The notes under the pieces: generated by a model
What the model was told of the DNA's origin: nothing
What the model saw: the letters and a program-made list of their open reading frames with translations, nothing else
Databases searched by the model: none
Made by a program: the position numbers and the translations under genes
Origin: Piezodorus guildinii
Taxonomy: Eukaryota > Arthropoda > Insecta > Hemiptera > Pentatomidae
NCBI GenBank assembly: GCA_023052935.1
Contig: CM041292.1
Location: 94,099,169-94,163,168 of the forward strand
DNA: 64,000 bases
Direction of reading: 5' to 3'
In this document: in pieces, positions 52,301 through 61,300 of the stretch
How positions within the stretch are numbered: the stretch's first letter is position 1
Layout of the letters: every line of letters begins with the position of its first letter

Positions 52301-55286
52301 ATTAATTTTTTAAAACAAATTTAATAGGTGAAAAATGAAACTTCTTATGCCATAGCTATCTATTACAAAAAAGCTGTCCTTGAGACTTTAGGATACACAG
52401 TAATAGGAGAATCAACCAACCCTTTTGAAGATATGTTCAGAATAGCTGTGATTGAACCAGATGAGGTTTTTAATGTGCCTCTCACTGTGGCGCATCATTG
52501 TAAATTATATGTTCAGCCTGCTTATGTTGAGTAAGTTTAGTCATGATTTAAGTATTTTTTTCTTTTATCAAATAAATTTCTTTATTTCAATAACTTATAA
52601 AAGGTGCATCTAGCATTTCTGGAATATCATTTAGATTATTTTTAAATATTTTCCTTCTATATATATTTATCTATTTTTTCTTGATAGAAATTGTTTAAAA
52701 TTAAGTCTTGTTTCATTCCTATTTTTCACTCATTTGTACAATTTCATGTAATTAAATAAAATCTAAAATTTCTTTATGTTTAATGAACAATATACTGTTT
52801 ACAGCAACTATAGTATTTGTGATACTGGGCTCTGGTGGCAGGACTTAGCTTCTGATTTGAATACGCCAAAGGACATTGTGTGCTTAGCAAAAGAAGAAAG
52901 TGAACCTACAGTATTCTCAATCAGAGTATAAACTTTTATTCATAATTGTTTCTTGCCTTAAAAAATATATTTGGTAGTTTTCTATATATTGTTAACTTTG
53001 AATTATTTTTAGGCTTTCTGTGAAGAAGGATCTCCAATATGGAGACCATCCCGATTGATTCCAAAATATTTAATTAGATTATTACCACCTCTAGCCTTTC
53101 ATAACCGATTGCCTTATGCTATTGAAATCAAAGTGCCTTCAATCAAGTATGAAGTTAGAGTTGAAGCAGGTGAAAAGGCTAGCATTTACTTCCTCAATTT
53201 ACTTCGAACTCACAAAATCAGCATCCATGTAAGCCATAATTTAAAAATTATTTTCTAATTCAGTTACCATTTTCCCAAAATCTGAAATTTTTTCATCCCT
53301 ATCTTGCCTTTGAAGGTTACAAGGAATTTTTATGGCCAGGGGGTGAGAGCGGGGATAAATGCTGAGTAAAAAGCCCCATGGCCCCAAGAAGCGAACTTGT
53401 GATTATTTTATGCTAAAGTTATCTGGTCATCTGATTGCTGGGATACACACGTTCACAGCAGCACACAGTAACCCACTCGGTCCTTGGTTTAATGTTAAAG
53501 GTTTAAATAAATAAAACCTGTGAAATATTTAGAAAAACTCAAAGATAAATTTGTAATAATTTATTTATTGAAGGAATTAGTCCGGGTGGCGGTCATTAAA
53601 TGAAACAACTGAATAGTTTCAACCATTTTATTGTTTGCCAACGTTTCGACCCCCATTGTGGGTCATCATCAGGGCGTCTGGGGTCGAAACGTTGGCAAAC
53701 AATAAAATGGTTGAAACTATTCAGTTGTTTCATTTAATGACCGCCACCCGGACTAATTCCTTCAGTAATTCTCAACGGTCAACTAATTATATCCACAATA
53801 ATTTATTTATTGTTTTCACACATTCCATTTTCCAGTTTTAAACAATTAAAAGTCAATTGAATTTGTTTTATTTATCATTATTATAATCTTTAAGTGACTT
53901 GAAATTATATATGACAAATTAAATTAATAAAAACAATTTTTTAAAAATAGAACCGAATTAAACTTCAAAGGAAGCCAAGGTTGCCTAACAACCAAATTAG
54001 GAACAAATATAATGTTTTCAACCCAAAAACATACAATGCTACATTTAGTAAAATATAAAATAAGAATAATTTTTATAACAAATAATGGCTTTTACAATTT
54101 GGCAAACAAATAAAATGATTAAATACCAATAATGATTCAATATTTTAAAAATATAAAGTACATTTTATACATGCAAAACACACACATAGTCTTTCTTTTT
54201 TAAATGATAGTCATTTGGCGAAACCTAGTCTTCAAACTTCTTTTCCTCATCAAATGTGATACTTCGAAAGTCAGGATTTTCTTCTTTCTATCACTCACCT
54301 GCAAGAACTTCTGTAGGTGTAATAATGATTCTTTTCCATTTCTCATTCTGCATCTTGGTTAAAATAGAAGTATTTAATAATACAAAAAAATATTTGTAGT
54401 GTTCATGGGAAAGTTGGTCTTATTTGGCACTACTCCTACTCAGATGAGAGATTTTTCTCCTTAGCTGACTTATGTGAGCTATAACTGGTTTGTATGTTTA
54501 TTCATTTAAAATCACTTTATGCTCATTTGGCTAATTTGGGAATGCTACAGTGAGAGTCCTAAATTATGCATATCCAGGTTTAATTAAATTAAAAATAATC
54601 GTGCTCTAGCTAGTAGAAAGGAACATTAAAATTAAGGAGTATTTAACTCTTGCCCTTCCATACCAGATATGAAAGGAGTAACAGAAAAAATTTCACATCA
54701 CTTGTCAAATTTACCTTACCAAAGTATTGGTCAGTTGCAAAAATGTAGGCTATAAGTTTGCTTTGCTTCTACTGGCTTTAAAATTCGGTAACCAAGTTAT
54801 GGGCGTATAGAATGATTCAGGGGAAAATGTCTGTGCAACCTACTGCACCCTCCTCACCTCCCTAACCAAACCCCTGGCCTTAAAGATATGTTGGAGTGAA
54901 CCCATTTATGTAAGATATGTTTGATACTTATTAGTGAAATAACAAAATATGAACATTTAATCAGAAAGTTAATTTTATTTAATTCCCATTTATAAGACAT
55001 TACTTTTCAGGTCCCATCGTACCTTGGAATTTTATGGACTGGAACGTTCAATTTAAGTCCAGATGTGGAGGAAAAGATAGTTACCATGACAACTGAGCAG
55101 GATACGGAGGGAGGAAACAAACAATTAGGTCTGAGTTTAAAAGTGGAAAGAGGAGAGACTTGTGATGTGATGTTGCATGCACCTTATTGGATTATTAATA
55201 AGACTGGACTTCCGTTACAATAAGGGTGATTGATCTTTTATTGTGTTTATTATTATTTTATTTATATAAAAAAAAAATATATATAT

Positions 55287-55365
<79 letters not shown>

Positions 55366-58300
55366 GGGAGGCTATGGAAAACAAATGTTAATCCTACATG
55401 TTACATGAATCAAAGTTAGATTTTAAACTATTTTTCTTTTAATTGTCAATAATCAACTTTGAAGAAAGTTTGTTGGTCTGTATTTTTTTTTCTACTTTAT
55501 TAGAAATTCTTTTATATTTATTTTCACTGTTAAAATAATGCTTTATTCATATTAATTATTAATAATTAATAAAGAAGAATTCTTTATATTTTTTATAATG
55601 ACCTACCTATTGAGACATGAGTATAAATTTGTCCAATATTATTCTTTTGTGTTGACTGACCTTTGTGCCCACTACCTTCATATTCATAGTTGTATATTAC
55701 ATTTGTTAATTTTCAATTTTTCTTCTATTATATTTCAACTTTAATATTTGTATACACTTATACATTTTCAATTGTCTATAATAATCAGGTTTCTTATTTT
55801 TATTTTCCATAAGCAAACGGTTTTGTGTATTTTTTATCTTTATGAATTATTGTTTTGTTTTTTCTATTTATTTGTATGATCTAGATCAGAGAGTACAGCT
55901 GATTTATTTATTCAATTTATAGGGTTACTGTTCATTTGATATTTGAGATGGTCAGAATTCTTATTTATTGTTGTGTTGGGTCCATTTCTTGGTAACCACA
56001 ACTTAATATAATACATTATTTTGGTTAATGATTTTTTAATAATTTAAATTCCTTTTAGGCATCATTGACAGATGTGGTTTATGAAGCACAAGGAGAAGAA
56101 CCATTGCTATTTTGTTATAGAAAACAAAGGAAACAATGTATCCGTCTCCGAGCTTATCATTCTTCATGGTCATCTGCATTTTCTTTAGATGCTTTCTCCT
56201 CATCAGGTCTTGTAATTTGCAAGTATGTATCTTCTTGTTAGTTCAAATAATATTAAAATGACAATTATTTCTCTCCAAATAAAGGCAGGTTTAATGCAAT
56301 CCTCACTACATTATGTGATACTATCGATTGTTTCAATTATGCTTACTGAATACATCATACCTCATATTTCAATAATGTTATATAGTTACTTATGCTGAAG
56401 ATGGCTTTATTTTTACCTGCTGCAGAAAACATTACCTTTATAGATATAGATAATATATTCCTTTTTATTAGAGAGCTTTCATAAAAATATAAAAAAACAT
56501 TTTAATAATCTAATTATGGTTTAAATGCAAATTTTATTCAGTCAGTTACATAATATAGTATAGTCTAGTTACCATCCATACATACTATTTCAATTTATGA
56601 TTTCAAAAATTAGGATTTATATATATATTTATTTTTATTTTTCAATTTCGTTTAGAGACCGGGAAAGGAAACGAAGATACCGAATATTACTTAAAGTTGA
56701 GTTGTCAGAGGTTTGCCCTCACTTAACAAAAATTGTAACCCTTCTTCCTAACTTCATAGTGTCTAATGAATGTAAACGACCTCTAAGATTTATGGAAGAA
56801 AATGAAAAGGCAGATTTGTGGATAGATCTGTCCCCTACACAGGTACTATATTATTTAATTTATTAATTTGAATGGACCTCAACCAAGGGATTGTCATTTA
56901 TGTAAGAAACTGATTTCTTGCAGACATTGGCTTTCTGGCCTGAGACAGAGAAAATGAATATGTTTGTGAAATTCCGTGACAGTAAAGTTGTTTCACAACA
57001 TTTTCCTTTCACCAGTAATCATGATACAGTTCTGCGAATGGATAAAGGAGTAAGAAAACATTTTTTATTATAATTATTTAGTGTATATATTGCAAAAAAG
57101 AAAAATTAATAGTTGCTGATGGGCACTGGCCGATCTTGATATATTAATTTTTTTCCAAATGATATATTTTTGTAAAATTAAAATTATTTAACAATTTATC
57201 CATTTATTTTAAAGAATGAATAAAACCTAATTTTGAAGCTCTATGAATTTTAGGGAGGTCTTGTTGTATCTGTGATCGGTGGTGGTGATAAGCCTTTAGC
57301 ATCATATTTAGGTCATATGCTCCCGGTGATGCTCCAGTTCGTGTAGAAAATCTCTGTGAAGACCTTTTCTTAAAAATACACCAACAACATCTTGGGCAGG
57401 TGAGTTAAAAATAATTATTATATATTATTTTTAAAGTAGTTAAACATTTGTTATAAGCTGTATACAAAAATTACTATAATGAAAAGGTGTATTGGATTGA
57501 CCTAGGAGGTATAATATTGAAATTTGATGTTAATGAAATTATCTAATTGTAAACTATATTCATACTACATCAATATAGTACAAAAGCCATTTAATATAAT
57601 TTTGTAGTTAACAGTTGTGTAGAAAATTAGTTTTTATTTCTAAAATCAATAATATTAAACTACAATTTAAAATGCAGTATATTTTATTCTAAGCTCATCA
57701 CTTCCACAAAACTTACATGAATATTTTATTTTGTATAAATTAATACCTCTGGATGTTAGTAATAAAATTTTTGTTTACAAAAATAATAATGTGGACATTT
57801 TTTTAATTAAAAAATATTATGTAGAAGTGTCATTATAATGGTTTGACACTTCTACATAATGTTTTTATAAATAAAGGGGAAAAATTAAATCTGTAACATG
57901 AAAGCATATTATTTTTGTATCTCTCATCTTGATTAATTATTTTCAATAATGAACTTTTCTAATTTATAATTTTAAAATAAATGGAAATTCACTCATCAGT
58001 AAACTAAATCCATCATTATTTAAACGTAACAGGTTGCTTTACTAAGTCCTTATCAATCACTCCTCTATACATGGGATGATCCTTGTAAAGAAAGAACTCT
58101 CCTATGGAATGTATATAATAAAAAATCTAAGGACTTCATGTCTGAGATATGGAAGGATGGTTATGGTCAAGAAAGAGTCAGTTTCCACATGGTCAGAAAA
58201 CAGGGATCTGCTCCAACATCCAGCCAGCCTCCTACTGTAACTGCAAAGCTTTCTGCCAGTCTCAAGAGGTACAGTATAAAAATAATCTTTCATTGGCCAA

Positions 58301-61300
58301 TGTGAAGTAGGTAAGTCAGCTTATACCCAAATTTAATTAATTTTAGTAATTCAGCTACCGAACTTACCATGAATAATTTATATATGAAGCATTATTTTGG
58401 ATATCTGATTAACATTGAAATGTTTCACTGAAAAATTGTTTTTTTAACCTACATGATTATTCTTAGCGATTATTCATATACTAATGAAGTTCTATTGTAA
58501 TGTTTTGTACATAATACGAGGCATGTTTTTTAAGTAAGTACCGTTTTGGAATTAAAAAAAGACGTGCAAAGATATCTCAATAATTTTTATTTTTACATGA
58601 AAGCCTGTACCTTAATCTAGTTTTCTACATAATTTCCATGAATTTTGAGGCACTTGTCATAACGCGGCACCAGTTTTTGAATACCCTCCTACAAAAATTC
58701 TACCGCCTGACTTGTTAACCACTGCATCACAAATGTTTTGACCTTGTTATCGTCTTGATGACGCCAACCGCCCAGGTGTTCTTCAAGAGCAGGAACAAAT
58801 GGTAGTCGCTGGCGCCAGTCAGGCTGTATGAGGATGATCTAGGTTTCATTAAATGATTGATAATCTTGGTCGATAGCCACATGTGGATGGGCATTGTCAT
58901 GCAGCAAAACGATACCCTTACTCAACTTGCCACGTCTTTTGTTCTGGATTGCACGACGCAGATTTTTCAATGTCTCACAATAAGACGCTGCATTGATTGT
59001 CTCATTACGAGGCAGATACTCCACTAGCAATACTCCTTTTCTGTCCCAAAAAACTGTGCACATGATTTTCCAGGCAGAAATTGGTGTCTTAACTTTACTC
59101 TTTTGGGTGATGATGAATGTAGCCATTCCATGGATGTTGTTTTGATTCTGGTGTGACGTAGGCCACCCATGTTTCATCACCAGTAGCAATTTGGTCTAAA
59201 AAATCTTCACCTTCATTTTGGTACCGCTTAAGGAAAGTCAATGCACTGCCTAAACATTGGGTTTTTTGCAAATCTGTCAACATTTTTGGAACCAAACGTG
59301 AATACAATTTATGGTAATTCAAGTTCTCAGTCACAATGCGATACAAAACACTACGAGAATATTGAGAAAAGCAGTTGGACAATGATGAAATTGTAAAGGG
59401 TCTGTATTCTCCCACCTTTTCGTCCACTTTCTGCACCAAATCTTCATTAAAGACCGAAGGACGCCCACTCCGTTCTTCATCATGCACATTTGTGCGGCCA
59501 TCTTTAAATGCTCTCACCCCATTTCCTTACCGTTCCATCACTTATAATGTTTGGTCCATAAACTTCAACGATTCTCACGATGAATATCGATCGGTTTTAC
59601 GCCTTTAGCACTAAGAAATCGTATAACAGCCCGTACTTCACAATCAGTGGTACTCACGATTGACGGAGGCATCTTAAACACTCAGTAAACAATGTATACA
59701 ATGAAGAATCTGACTGTAATGGTGTCAGTGCGTAGACAAGAGATGTAGGTAAGCAGTGCGCACGCGCGGAACGCCAACTGTAGCGCTGTGGCGGCGGAAT
59801 CGGGAAAACGGTACTTACTTAAAAAACATGCCTCGTACTATCCTTGTATCATTAGAATAACCCTTCCCATCATGTATCATCTAAAAATGATTACAGGTCA
59901 ATGATTCACTTAGTTCTTCATCATTTTTTCTTTAAATATAATTTTAATATGTTTTCTATGACATAAAGACTTTCCATAGGAAAAATACTTTTTGCTTGAA
60001 TCAAAACCTGAAAAGCAATGAAATATTGCTACTTTTAGTTTATTATTTTAAATAATGAATCTTAGTAATTAATCAAAAAAAAATATAACCCCTAAAAATT
60101 TGATGTTATAAATTTTAAGAGCTTTATTTGTAAAAAAAAAAAAAAATAATAAATAAATATATCCATCCACCTTATGCAATTTTTCTCTGAAAATACTGAG
60201 CCAATCATTTTTATATATTTATAAACCTTTCCCATACTTGGCCATAGAAAAAAAGATATTCTGAGCTCGTTACCATTTTGTTTCTAAGTTGTAGCAAAGT
60301 AGAGGAATTAGCTCCCCTTAACTTTATATAGATGAAGGACTTTTTTTGGGATCAGTATACCTAGAAATTAAAACATGATCAAATTTAGATACTTATCTTA
60401 ATTATACTTAACTAAGTCCATTGCCTAGAGATATTATATGCCTCAAGTTAGTACCCAGACCAAACATTACCATTAAACGTTTTATGCATCCTTATCTCAG
60501 CCATTTTTGAAGACTCCCATATTACTATTTTTTTTTTTTTTTTTTTAATAAATAATAATAATAAATCATTTTGTAATAATTTTCACTTATTTTTTTCATA
60601 AATTTGATGTCTAATGTAGTAATCAGTTATTACAATTCAGACTCCTGTTGTAATATGAACTTGTAGCAGAGGTAATCGATGTTAATAACAGTGTCGATAA
60701 CATTTTGGAAGAGTTGGTGGCTAGAATGGGAAGTAGAGAGGAGGTAACAGTGTGTGATGTGCGGATGCTTGCAACAAGAGTGTTGAGCAGATATATTTCT
60801 CCTCATCTTTTAACTTATGCATGCCTGGCCAGGTTAGGAAGTTAATTTTATTTTGGTTAACCACTATTCTTGTTTTTTTGTATAATGTTTTTAGTATATT
60901 AAGTGACGTTTCCGTAATTCTAAGTAGTTAGTGTATAATGTTTATATGTATTAGGATAATGTTTCAAATGTTTGCAATAATAAGAAATTGTTAATAAATA
61001 GTTCTTGTAAATATTGAGTGATTGGTGTATTTTATTTTTCCTAGAATAAAAATATAATTCGAAACTATTTTACCTGTTAACACGCAGGAGGTTACAGTGG
61101 TGACCCCGACAAAAAAAAGAAAACAAACATAGTCACTCAGTATATACAACTATTTCTCTTCTTAATACTTTTAAATTATTAATTTCCTTTTTTATAATCT
61201 GTAATTCATTGATAACACAATGTCGCAAACTGAAGAGAAAGCGAAAAGTGAATTTCCAACCTCCAACTCAGAAGTTATTTCTGCATTTTCGGCAGTTGAC

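Noticed and set aside
53635..53841. 68-codon frame over the foldback
   Set aside because: It arises from the palindrome; no protein feature.
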